The notes beneath the pieces were generated by a model. The model was not told where the DNA came from and ran no database searches. It saw only the letters and a program-made list of their open reading frames with translations. Positions 1 through 6,650 of a stretch of DNA of 6,661 nucleotides are shown in pieces. Made by a program: the position numbers and the translations under genes. Where the stretch lies: assembly GCA_021443235.1 (NCBI GenBank), contig JABUUJ010000038.1, positions 44,087-50,747 on the forward strand, written 5' to 3'. Every line of letters begins with the position of its first letter. Position 1 is the first letter of the stretch. The DNA comes from Muribaculaceae bacterium (lineage in GTDB: Bacteria > Bacteroidota > Bacteroidia > Bacteroidales > Muribaculaceae).

Positions 1-416
1 CCATAGTCCTGATAGCCCTGATAGGGGCAGGTCGACCAGTAGTCGCCACCCGAGCCGCCGTCGCCAGCGCCAAAGCCAGCCACGCCACAGTTGGCGGGAA
101 TACGTCCGATTGCCTCAACAAACTGGCAAGCGTGGTTGCTCAGGAACAGGTTGCCGCCGCCCTTCACATAGTTGCTCACAGCGTTGATAAACTTAGATGT
201 TCCCAGCGAGCCGGGGAGCTTCTCGATGCCCTTGGTGAGGCCCACGCGGTCAACGTGGATCATGATGCAGTTGTATTCCTCGGCCGAGAGGCTGTTGACG
301 TCGGCAGCGTTGATAAACGCGCCCTTGCCCATTGAAGCGTAGTTCTTGTCAAACCACTCGCGCGAAGCGAGCTCATCGTCGTCGGGAGTGCTGTCGTCAA
401 TGAGGATGTAGCCATA
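1..416 (-). repeat. Module copy B (truncated by the window edge)
   Basis: This is the second copy, from about residue 401. It repeats the landmarks of copy A in the same order: YILIDDSTPDDDELASREWF, CIMIHVDRVGL (His454), GGNLFLSN (487-494), IGRI, a Gly-rich loop and YWSTCPYQGY. The window stops inside the copy, before the equivalents of DHAIFAGL and GRIVAIG. Differences from copy A include an acidic first loop (DDSTPDDDE) and NHAC where copy A has NQAS directly after GGNLFLS, so the two copies may not bind the same thing or bind equally well. Confidence 0.82.
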
Positions 417-1616
417 GAATGCGCCCTCGGTGATAGGCTCATACTGCGGAATCTCGCTCATGTAGTTGAAGGCGTTGGCAGCGAGCTGCTCTACGTTCTT
501 CTGGTAGGGGTTGCCCTCTTGTGCCCACTCATAGGTGGCCGCGCCTATAGCCACGATGCGTCCGCGCCATGTCGCAGTGGGGTTGAAGTCCATAGCCATG
601 CCCACGGCATAGTCCTTAACGTGGCTCCATGTGCCCAGCACGCGGCACTTGTTCTTCTTCTGGTAGGCGTCAACGACGTTGATGTAGCGGCCGCCTATCG
701 AGAAGCCATAGCCGTTGAGGTCCCAACCGCAGTTGCGGTCGCCCTTCACGCCGGCGCCCTCCATGGGATAGCCGGGAGCCCAGTCGCTGATTTGCTCTTC
801 CTTGAGGCCCGCAAAGATGGCGTGGTCACGGTTGTCGTAAACGGGGTCGCAAGCATAGCCCAGGAAGGGGCAGATAGTCCACACGTCGGGGTTGTAGCCA
901 CCGGCGCCGTTGCCATAGATGTTGACGTCATACTGTGCGTCGACGCGGCCCAGGTCGGCAACGAGCTGCGAGGCCTGGTTGCTCAGGAACAGGTTGCCGC
1001 CAGCCTTGGCATAGCGGGCAATCTCGTTCTTGGCCTCAACGGGGATGGGCAGGTTGCTGCCGCCCTTCTCCAGGCCCACACGGTTGATGTGAATCATGAG
1101 GCAGCCATAGATATCGGGGTCGAGCTTGCTGGCGTCCTTAACATCGACAAACTCGCCGCGGCCGCTCGCCACGTAGGTGGCGTTGAACCAGTCGTAAGAG
1201 GCTTTCTCCTCGGCGTTCTGGCCGTTGTCGCTGAGCACGAGATAGGCCGACTTGGGTCCTGAGAACTCGATGTAAACCGTGTTAGACACGCCCTCCGACA
1301 TGCGTCCGTCGGCAAAGACGGTCTTCACAGTGAAGGTGATTGAGACGCCTGTGGGGGCTTTGTCAATGGTGTAGGAAGTCGTCTCAACGTCGGCGATTTC
1401 CATGCCGTTCATAAACACCTTGTAGGACTTGGCGCCCGATACCGCGTTCCAGCTCAGGGTCACGGTGCGGTTCTTTACCGCGATGTCAAGGTCGGAGATC
1501 TTGTCGAGTTGCTCAAACCCCGGGATTTTGATGTCGTTGCACGATGTGAGCGCTGCGGGAGCGGCGACGAGCAACAATGCTGTAGCAATCGATGCTATGT
1601 ATGATTTAAGTTTCAT
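1..1616 (-). CDS. Surface lipoprotein, probable glycan-binding protein with FN3-like domain and duplicated DUF4960-like module (3' end off the window)
   Basis: This is the third gene of a SusC/SusD operon, and its position and layout suggest a surface glycan-binding lipoprotein. The start is ATG at 1616, 19 bases after the SusD stop. Residues 1-25 are a signal peptide (KLKS n-region, hydrophobic ATALLLVAAPA) ending in the lipobox LTSC with Cys26, so a lipid-anchored outer-membrane protein is expected. Residues about 33-117 look like a fibronectin-III fold (VTLSWNAVSGAKSYKVF, then TVKTVFADGRMSEG), probably a spacer. Residues about 123-400 are one module and residues about 401-538 are the first half of a second copy; both contain MIH..RVGL.KG and GGNLFLSN. 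The frame is open to position 1, so at least 538 residues are visible and about 140 more are expected if copy B is complete. The DUF4960 label, and the link to fructan-locus proteins such as BT1761, are from memory. No catalytic motif was recognised. Lipoprotein and SGBP role are fairly sure; the ligand is not. Confidence 0.85.
   Translation of the reverse strand, partial: MKLKSYIASIATALLLVAAPAALTSCNDIKIPGFEQLDKISDLDIAVKNRTVTLSWNAVSGAKSYKVFMNGMEIADVETTSYTIDKAPTGVSITFTVKTVFADGRMSEGVSNTVYIEFSGPKSAYLVLSDNGQNAEEKASYDWFNATYVASGRGEFVDVKDASKLDPDIYGCLMIHINRVGLEKGGSNLPIPVEAKNEIARYAKAGGNLFLSNQASQLVADLGRVDAQYDVNIYGNGAGGYNPDVWTICPFLGYACDPVYDNRDHAIFAGLKEEQISDWAPGYPMEGAGVKGDRNCGWDLNGYGFSIGGRYINVVDAYQKKNKCRVLGTWSHVKDYAVGMAMDFNPTATWRGRIVAIGAATYEWAQEGNPYQKNVEQLAANAFNYMSEIPQYEPITEGAFYGYILIDDSTPDDDELASREWFDKNYASMGKGAFINAADVNSLSAEEYNCIMIHVDRVGLTKGIEKLPGSLGTSKFINAVSNYVKGGGNLFLSNHACQFVEAIGRIPANCGVAGFGAGDGGSGGDYWSTCPYQGYQDY
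439..1244 (-). repeat. Module copy A of the tandemly duplicated domain
   Basis: This is the complete copy, about residues 125-393 of the lipoprotein. In order it shows a first strand (YLVLSD, 125-130), ASYDWF, a second strand with the LMIHINRVGL motif (His176), GGNLFLSN (206-213), GRV, a Gly/Asn-rich loop, WTICPFLGY, DHAIFAGL (His265), and a last strand GRIVAIGAATYEW (352-364) followed by a helix with spaced Asn residues (NVEQLAANAFNYM). By-eye alignment with copy B gives roughly one third identity over the part both copies show. The offset is 278 residues before a three-residue gap and 281 after it. DNA for GGNLFLSN and flanking bases is identical over 26 bases (976-1001 against 133-158). 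Confidence 0.85.
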
Positions 1617-1635
1617 GACTGTTTCGTTTTAGAGA

Positions 1636-3285
1636 TTATTCATAGAGTCCGTTAGAGTTGATAACCTCGTTGTAGGGAATGGCGAGGTAGAGTTCGTCCT
1701 CGGTGAGGTTGCCGGCTTTCAGGTAAGAGCGCAGCTCGCCCTCTTTCTGATAGTAGGCGTTCATGGTGCTCACTGCGGTGCCCCAGCGCACGAGGTCGAA
1801 CCAGCGGTGGCCCTCCATAGCGAGCTCGATGCGGCGCTCCATGCGCACGGCCTTGCGGGCATAGTCTTGCGATGTCCACTTGGTCTTGGGATATTGTCCC
1901 ACGCTGTAGCTCACTGCCATGGGGTTGATGTCCTGCGGTGTGTAGCTGGCGTTGATGCTTCTCTTGGCCTTGTCGCGCACCTGGTTCACGAGCTCGCGGG
2001 CGCCCTCGAGGTCGCTGCCCAGCTCAACGAGAGCCTCGGCGCGGAGCAGGAGGATGTCGGCATAGCGTATGAAGATGAAGTTGAGCGGCGAGGTGTTGTA
2101 GGGGAAGCTGCGCACGTCGGCAATGCACGACTCGTCGGGCGAGGGCAGATACTTCTTGCCCGAGTACTCGCCATAGAGGTCATAGGAGCGGCACCACTTG
2201 TCGTTGTAGATGTGGGTTTTGCCCTTCCAAGGCATGCCTATGCGGCCCACGGTGTAGTCGAGGCGCGGGTCAACGTTCATGTCGTGCGACACGTTCACTG
2301 TGGGGCCGTTGCCGTCGAGGTAGGGAAGTCCGTCGGCATCGGTAGCGAAGGCGTTGACGAGGTCCTGCGAAGCCAGGAAGAAGTCGTCGCCGTTGCCATA
2401 GAGGTTACCCTCTGAGTAGGTCACGTTGAGCAGGTTGCTCCAGTTGATGTGCATGTAGTCTTGAGCAGTTGAGCACTGGAGGGCGAAGATGCTCTCGCGG
2501 GTGTTGTTGAACTCAATCTTGTTCATGTCGCCAAAGTTGTCATAGAGCGAGTACTTGCCGCTCTGCATCACCATCAAGCTGTAGTTGTCAACCATGTTCC
2601 ACTTGCTGCGCTGGGCGGCAACCTTGCACATGATGGCGGCTGCAACCGACTTGTTGACGCGGCCTGCCGACTTAGAGTCAACGGGCAGAGTCTCGATGGC
2701 TGCGACGAGGTCTTCCTCAATCTTGTCATAGATCTGGTCCTTGGTAAGCACGTCGGCACGCACATAGCTGGGATCCTCGTTCTCGTCAAAGTAGGGCATC
2801 TTGGCGAAGATGCGGGCGAGGTCGAAGAAGTACCATGCGCGCAGGGTGCGCAACTCGCCATTGAGCGCGTCCTTGCCTTCGATCGACGAGGCGTTGATGG
2901 CTCTCATCGCCTGGTGAACGCGTGCGATGGCATAGTAGTTGTTCATCCACTTGTACTGGTTGGTGGGGTTGGTGCTCTCGATCACGGCCAGCTCAAGGTC
3001 GTGAATGTTCGACTCCATCGACAGGCCGCCGCCACCCTTGTAGGCGTCGTCGCTGCGCACGTCAAACACCCAGTTGGTCGATGGGCCCGAGAAGGCCTCG
3101 TTGTTGCCGATGAAATGGGCCTCAAGTCCTGCGTAGGCCGAAGCCAGGAGTCCTTCGATTTGGTCGTCGCCCATCTGCGAGGCAGTGAATTGTCCTGAGG
3201 GCTGCTTGTCGAGCAGGTCGTTGCAAGAGCTCAAGGTCATTGCGCCCATGAGAAGCGCTGCATATGCTATTTTATGTAGTTTCAT
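1636..3285 (-). CDS. SusD/RagB-family outer-membrane glycan-binding lipoprotein
   Basis: This is the SusD-like partner of the transporter encoded just upstream. It should sit as a lid on the SusC barrel at the cell surface and deliver oligosaccharides. The 549 residues match the usual family length. The signal peptide ends in LSSC with Cys21 as the lipidation site, followed by NDLLDKQPSGQF, a typical SusD start. The N-terminal SusD-like region (about 22-210) holds NWVFDVRSDDAYKGGG (Trp72, Asp79, Asp80) and LRAWYFFDLARIFAKMPYF. The C-terminal SusD/RagB region has FIFIRYADILLLRAEAL and the family hallmark RMERRIELAMEGHRWFDLVRWG (481-502), and ends in IPYNEVINSNGLYE. The ATG at 3285 lies 12 bases after the SusC stop with no Shine-Dalgarno sequence, as is usual in this phylum. 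The gene looks intact. Family assignment is firm; the substrate cannot be read from the sequence. Confidence 0.96.
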   Translation of the reverse strand: MKLHKIAYAALLMGAMTLSSCNDLLDKQPSGQFTASQMGDDQIEGLLASAYAGLEAHFIGNNEAFSGPSTNWVFDVRSDDAYKGGGGLSMESNIHDLELAVIESTNPTNQYKWMNNYYAIARVHQAMRAINASSIEGKDALNGELRTLRAWYFFDLARIFAKMPYFDENEDPSYVRADVLTKDQIYDKIEEDLVAAIETLPVDSKSAGRVNKSVAAAIMCKVAAQRSKWNMVDNYSLMVMQSGKYSLYDNFGDMNKIEFNNTRESIFALQCSTAQDYMHINWSNLLNVTYSEGNLYGNGDDFFLASQDLVNAFATDADGLPYLDGNGPTVNVSHDMNVDPRLDYTVGRIGMPWKGKTHIYNDKWCRSYDLYGEYSGKKYLPSPDESCIADVRSFPYNTSPLNFIFIRYADILLLRAEALVELGSDLEGARELVNQVRDKAKRSINASYTPQDINPMAVSYSVGQYPKTKWTSQDYARKAVRMERRIELAMEGHRWFDLVRWGTAVSTMNAYYQKEGELRSYLKAGNLTEDELYLAIPYNEVINSNGLYE

Positions 3286-3297
3286 TGTTGTGCTGTT

Positions 3298-6200
3298 TTA
3301 GAAAGTTAAGTTCAGACCAAATGTGACTGTGCGCGAGTTGGGGTAAACGCTGTTGTCGACGCGTGCGCCAAAACCGCTGATGGGAAGCTCGGGGTCAAGA
3401 CCCTTGTAGCCGGTGATTGTGAACACGTTCTCAACCTGAGCATAGACGCCGAATTTCTGGCACCATTTCTTGGTGACGCTGGCGGGCAGGTTATAGGCGA
3501 GCTTGATATATTTCATCTTCATGTAAGAGCCTTTCTCGAGGAAGTAGGTCGAGAAGCGGGTCTCTGAGTTGGCACCGGTCATCGACACGGCGGGAATCGA
3601 CGAGTTGGGGTTGCTCTCGCTCCAGGCGTTGAGCACCTCGGCACCGTGGTTGATGCTGTTGGGGCCATAGCTGAAGAACTCGAGCTGCTTCTTGGAGAAG
3701 TTGTAGATGTCGAAGCCAAACTCACCGCTGAAGAATGTCGACAGCGTGAAGTCCTTGTAGTTGAAGTCGAGGTTGAGACCGCAAGCCCATGCGGGGTTGG
3801 GATCGCCTATCACACACTGGTCGGCATCGGTGATGACACCGTCGTTGTTGAGGTCGCGGAACTTGAGGCGGCCAGGAGCGGCATACTCCTGCGAGGCGTG
3901 GTTGTAGACCTCGTCCTGGTTCTGGAAGATGCCGTCGCACACATATCCGTAGTAAACACCCATGGCGTAACCGGGCATCAGGCGCGAGAAGTCGCCCAGC
4001 GACTTGATGCCGTCGGCAAGCTTCACAACGGTGTTCTTATAGGTCGAGATGTTGAGGTTGGCGCCCCACGAGAAGTCGCCGTACATCTTGCTGCGATAGT
4101 CGAGCGTAGCCTCGAAACCGGTGTTCTTCATGTCGCCGGTGTTCTGGAAGTAGGATGCGTTCTCGCCAGCCACATTGAGCGCGGGCGGGCAATAGAGCAT
4201 GTCCTTGGTCTTCTTATAATAATAGTCGAGGCTTGCGGTGAGCGAGTTGTTAAACAGGGTGAAATCGATACCCACGTTAAACTGGCTGGTGGTCTCCCAC
4301 TTGAGGTTGGTGTTACCGGTGGTGGCTACCACGATGCCGGGAACGGTGCTTGAGCCAGTGCCGTTGAGGTCGTATGAGCCCGCGTTGATGGCTGCCGCAT
4401 AGGTGCTGTAGTAAGCATACAGGTTGTCGATACCGGCGTTACCGTTGGTACCCCAGCCCAGACGCAACTTGCCGTTGGTGATGCCGTTTACCTTGGGGAA
4501 CCAGCTCTCCTCGGTGAAACGCCATGCGCCCGACACCGAGGGGAAGATGCCCGAGTTGTTCTTCGGACCAAGGCGAGAAGAGGCGTCGCGACGCACGATT
4601 ACCGACAACAGGTAGCGGTCGGCATAGTTGTAGTCGGCCTTGCCAAATACCGAGAACAGACCCCACTCCGAGCGTCCGCCGCCCAGCGATGAGATAGTGG
4701 CACCGTTGCCTATCTGCATGAAGTTGTTGTCCTCAAAGTCATAGCCCTTGCGCGAGCCGTTGAGGTCGCGGAACACATAGCTGATGGCCTCGACACCGGC
4801 AAAGAGGTTGAAGTGGTGGTCGTTGGCTACATCAAACTTATAGTTGGCCGTGTTGGTCCATGTCCAGGTGTCGCCCTGGCCATAGCCGGTGCTCACGCTG
4901 GCGATTTCGTTCATGCCTGTGGTGCGGCCCAGCCCGCGGTTGAAGAACTGCACGTGCTCAATACCGATGTTGCTCTTGAGCGACAGGCCGTCGATGATGG
5001 TCCACTGCAGGTAGGCGTTGCCAAAGATGCGCCAGCTGGTGTTGTCGTTGTCGCGGCTGTTGTAGAGGTCCTCCACGGGGTTAGAGAGGTCGCTGCCAAA
5101 CTGCTTGGCGCTGAAATACTTGCCAGTGATGCTGTAAACGGGCATCGCGGGGTTCTGTGTCATTGCGGTGGCAACGATACCACGGTCGCCGTCGGTGCTC
5201 ACACCGCGGTTCTGCCAGCGTGCCACCATCAGGTTCTCGCCCACCTCGATGTGCTTGTTGAACTTGAATGTCGAGTTCAAGCGGGCCGAGAGGCGACGGT
5301 AGTAAGACTCCTTGACAATACCGTTCTGGTTCATGAAGTTGACCGAGAACATCACGTTGGCCTTCTCGCTCGAGTTGGAGATGCTGGCCGAGAGGTTCTC
5401 GGTAACGCCTGTGCGGTAAATCTGCTTCTGCCAGTCGGTGTCGCAGCCAGGGGTGCCGTCGGCATAGTAGTCGCGCACGCTCACTTTGCCGTCAACAAAG
5501 TTATAGAGGTCGTGAGTGGGGTTCTCAATGCCCGAGTTCTTCGACGCGAGGTAGTACATCTCGCCCCACTGCTGGGCGTTGAGCATCTTGTGGCTCTTGC
5601 CGCGCAGCTGTGCCGACACGCTTGTGTTGATGTTGATGCTGAGCTTGCCTTCCTTGGCGTTCTTGGTGGTGATCACAATCACACCGTTGGCGGCGCGGGC
5701 ACCGTAGATCGACGCCGAGGCGGCGTCCTTGAGCACCTGGATGCTCTCAATGTCGGCGGGGTTGATTGAGTTGAGGTTCTCGGTAGTGGGAACGCCGTCA
5801 ACTACATAGAGGGGCTGTGTCTGGCCATTGGCATTTGCCACACCGCGTATGCGGATGTTGGTGCTGCCGCCACCAGGAGCGTTGTCGTTCGAAATCTGCA
5901 CACCGGCGAGGCGGCCTTGCATCGAGTTGAGCATGTTGGCGCTGCCCTCCGATGTGGGGGCCTTCATGTTCATCACGCCCACGGCACCGGTAAGGTCGGC
6001 CTTGCGCACGGTCTGGTAACCAACTACGACTACCTCCTCGATCTCGAGGGCGTCATACTCGAGGTTGACCTTCATGTCGGCGGCTGCGGGAACCACCTTG
6101 GTAAGGCAAGCCACATAAGAAATCTGCAGCTCTGCGCCTTTTTTCACTTCAAGCTGGAAGTTTCCATCAAAGTCGGTAGTAGTACCGTTTGATGTCCCCT

Positions 6201-6333
6201 TCTCTAAGATCGCGGCGCCGATTACGGGCTCGCCGTCGGGATCAATCACTGTACCCGATGCGACGATGGTCTGTGCCTGGGCACACACCGCCAGCATCAG
6301 TGCAGCGAGGGTCATGATAAATTTTTTAATCAT
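3298..6333 (-). CDS. SusC/RagA-family TonB-dependent outer-membrane glycan transporter
   Basis: This is the TonB-dependent barrel that imports oligosaccharides captured by its SusD partner. With ATG at 6333 the protein has 1011 residues. Residues 1-20 are a signal peptide (MIKKFIMTLAALMLAVCAQA, probable cleavage before Gln21). A carboxypeptidase-regulatory-like domain follows (about 23-93: SGTVIDPDGEPVIGAAI, TDFDGNF, LQISYVA), then a TonB box EEVVVVGYQ (99-107). The plug spans about 110-225 with the SusC signature PLYVVDGVP (174-182) and IESIQVLKDAASASIYGARAANGVI. The rest is the beta-barrel, ending in a C-terminal Phe (TFGLNLTF). There is no extra N-terminal STN-type domain, which argues against control by an ECF-sigma/anti-sigma pair. 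A longer frame starts at GTG 6405 but is rejected: it would put 24 non-signal residues before MIKKF, and its first base lies within the -7 promoter box. The gene is intact. Confidence 0.97.
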   Translation of the reverse strand: MIKKFIMTLAALMLAVCAQAQTIVASGTVIDPDGEPVIGAAILEKGTSNGTTTDFDGNFQLEVKKGAELQISYVACLTKVVPAAADMKVNLEYDALEIEEVVVVGYQTVRKADLTGAVGVMNMKAPTSEGSANMLNSMQGRLAGVQISNDNAPGGGSTNIRIRGVANANGQTQPLYVVDGVPTTENLNSINPADIESIQVLKDAASASIYGARAANGVIVITTKNAKEGKLSININTSVSAQLRGKSHKMLNAQQWGEMYYLASKNSGIENPTHDLYNFVDGKVSVRDYYADGTPGCDTDWQKQIYRTGVTENLSASISNSSEKANVMFSVNFMNQNGIVKESYYRRLSARLNSTFKFNKHIEVGENLMVARWQNRGVSTDGDRGIVATAMTQNPAMPVYSITGKYFSAKQFGSDLSNPVEDLYNSRDNDNTSWRIFGNAYLQWTIIDGLSLKSNIGIEHVQFFNRGLGRTTGMNEIASVSTGYGQGDTWTWTNTANYKFDVANDHHFNLFAGVEAISYVFRDLNGSRKGYDFEDNNFMQIGNGATISSLGGGRSEWGLFSVFGKADYNYADRYLLSVIVRRDASSRLGPKNNSGIFPSVSGAWRFTEESWFPKVNGITNGKLRLGWGTNGNAGIDNLYAYYSTYAAAINAGSYDLNGTGSSTVPGIVVATTGNTNLKWETTSQFNVGIDFTLFNNSLTASLDYYYKKTKDMLYCPPALNVAGENASYFQNTGDMKNTGFEATLDYRSKMYGDFSWGANLNISTYKNTVVKLADGIKSLGDFSRLMPGYAMGVYYGYVCDGIFQNQDEVYNHASQEYAAPGRLKFRDLNNDGVITDADQCVIGDPNPAWACGLNLDFNYKDFTLSTFFSGEFGFDIYNFSKKQLEFFSYGPNSINHGAEVLNAWSESNPNSSIPAVSMTGANSETRFSTYFLEKGSYMKMKYIKLAYNLPASVTKKWCQKFGVYAQVENVFTITGYKGLDPELPISGFGARVDNSVYPNSRTVTFGLNLTF

Positions 6334-6340
6334 TTTTTTT
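6334..6340 (-). promoter_or_regulatory. A-rich translation-initiation leader of the susC-like gene
   Basis: Seven consecutive A residues on the minus strand directly precede ATG 6333, within a very AT-rich stretch running back to about 6360. There is no GGAGG-like sequence. Bacteroidetes genes commonly start this way, and together with the signal peptide this decides the start at 6333 over the GTG at 6405. Confidence 0.6.
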
Positions 6341-6404
6341 AGTTTAAAAGGGTTTATATAAAAATTTGTTTGTCGTTCACAACATTTACATCGAAAGGCC
6401 GTCA

Positions 6405-6412
6405 CAAAGTTA
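6405..6412 (-). promoter_or_regulatory. Predicted -7 promoter element (TAACTTTG) for the operon
   Basis: The minus strand reads TAACTTTG, a perfect match to the Bacteroides primary-sigma -7 consensus TAnnTTTG. Transcription would start around 6398, giving a leader of about 65 bases before ATG 6333. No good TTTG -33 element lies 19-21 bases upstream; the nearest is GTTG at 6437-6440, spaced 24 bases. A weak -33 box would fit a promoter that needs an activator, as PUL promoters do. A second match, TACATTTG at 6488-6495, lies inside the direct repeats and also lacks a -33 partner. Confidence 0.6.
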
Positions 6413-6443
6413 CCCTTATATAATTATGTGTGTTAACAACCTT

Positions 6444-6477
6444 GTTGCAAAGCAATACAAAATTGTTTCAATGCAAC
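6444..6477. repeat. Inverted repeat with GTTGCA/TGCAAC arms
   Basis: GTTGCA (6444-6449) and TGCAAC (6472-6477) are perfect 6-base arms around a 22-base AT-rich spacer. The second arm overlaps the first copy of the direct repeat. This may be an operator-like pairing or chance in an AT-rich region; a short arm with a long spacer makes a functional hairpin unlikely. Confidence 0.3.
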
Positions 6478-6506
6478 ATTTTTGCATCAAATGTAACATT
6501 TTTACC
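6471..6506 (-). promoter_or_regulatory. 20-bp-spaced direct repeat, candidate activator binding site
   Basis: Plus-strand copies ATGCAACATTTTTGCA (6471-6486) and ATGTAACATTTTTACC (6491-6506) match at 13 of 16 positions, with one mismatch in the first 13. The start-to-start distance is exactly 20 bases, close to two helical turns, so both copies face the same side. They lie roughly 75-110 bases upstream of the predicted transcription start. Direct repeats spaced this way suit AraC-type DNA-binding domains, which are the output domains of the hybrid two-component regulators that commonly control PULs. The repeat is seen directly; the regulator is inferred. Confidence 0.5.
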
Positions 6507-6540
6507 ATCTCGACGTTGACTTCACTGCTCGCTGCGCTCG

Positions 6541-6585
6541 TGGTTCAACATAGTTCAACATGGTTCAACCTTGTTCAACCTTGTT
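6541..6585. repeat. 10-bp tandem repeat, four units plus a partial fifth (consensus TNGTTCAACM)
   Basis: The units are TGGTTCAACA, TAGTTCAACA, TGGTTCAACC and TTGTTCAACC, followed by a half unit TTGTT. Each unit carries GTTCAAC, which is palindromic except for its centre base, and the period is exactly 10 bases, about one helical turn. The repeat sits about 140-185 bases upstream of the predicted transcription start, in a GC-richer patch that differs from the AT-rich promoter. It could be a phased protein-binding array, a curved or structured spacer, or a member of a dispersed intergenic repeat family. Confidence 0.8.
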
Positions 6586-6607
6586 GGGGCGACGCGAAGC
6601 TCTCTCT

Positions 6608-6650
6608 TGTGGAAATGCTGTGGAAATTTTATCTCTCACTGATTTCACAG
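6608..6650. repeat. Short direct and inverted repeats at the right edge
   Basis: TGTGGAAAT occurs twice, at 6608-6616 and 6619-6627, 11 bases apart. The second copy lies in CTGTGGAAAT (6618-6627), which pairs with ATTTCACAG (6642-6650) except for one bulged G, leaving a 14-base loop. No T-run follows on either strand, so it does not look like an intrinsic terminator. The style resembles degenerate intergenic repeats of Bacteroidetes genomes, though that comparison is from memory. Confidence 0.4.

Noticed and set aside
519..1262. Plus-strand open frame of 247 codons opposite the lipoprotein gene
   Set aside because: It is an antisense shadow of a GC-rich gene: its Val/Ala/His-rich product has no recognisable domain, while the minus strand has a complete signal peptide, lipobox and conserved repeats.
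1807..2415. Plus-strand open frame of 202 codons opposite the SusD gene, and a similar one at 3646-4353 opposite SusC
   Set aside because: Both have the same composition-driven pattern and lie inside firmly identified genes, with no domain or leader of their own.
4813..5769. Plus-strand open frame of 318 codons opposite the SusC gene
   Set aside because: It lies fully inside the SusC reading frame and gives a low-complexity Val/Ala/Leu/His product. The G/C-rich third positions of the SusC gene leave few stops in this antisense frame.
6416..6508. Minus-strand frame of 30 codons (MVKMLHLMQKCC...) upstream of the promoter box
   Set aside because: It overlaps the direct repeats, ends just before the -7 box, and has no promoter or leader of its own; it is best explained by chance in AT-rich DNA.
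6541..6585. Tandem repeat considered as a CRISPR array
   Set aside because: The units are 10 bases long and directly abutting with no unique spacers, so this is a simple tandem repeat.
6618..6650. Imperfect hairpin as a possible intrinsic terminator for a gene beyond the right edge
   Set aside because: The stem is short, has a bulge and a 14-base loop, and no T-run follows on either strand.
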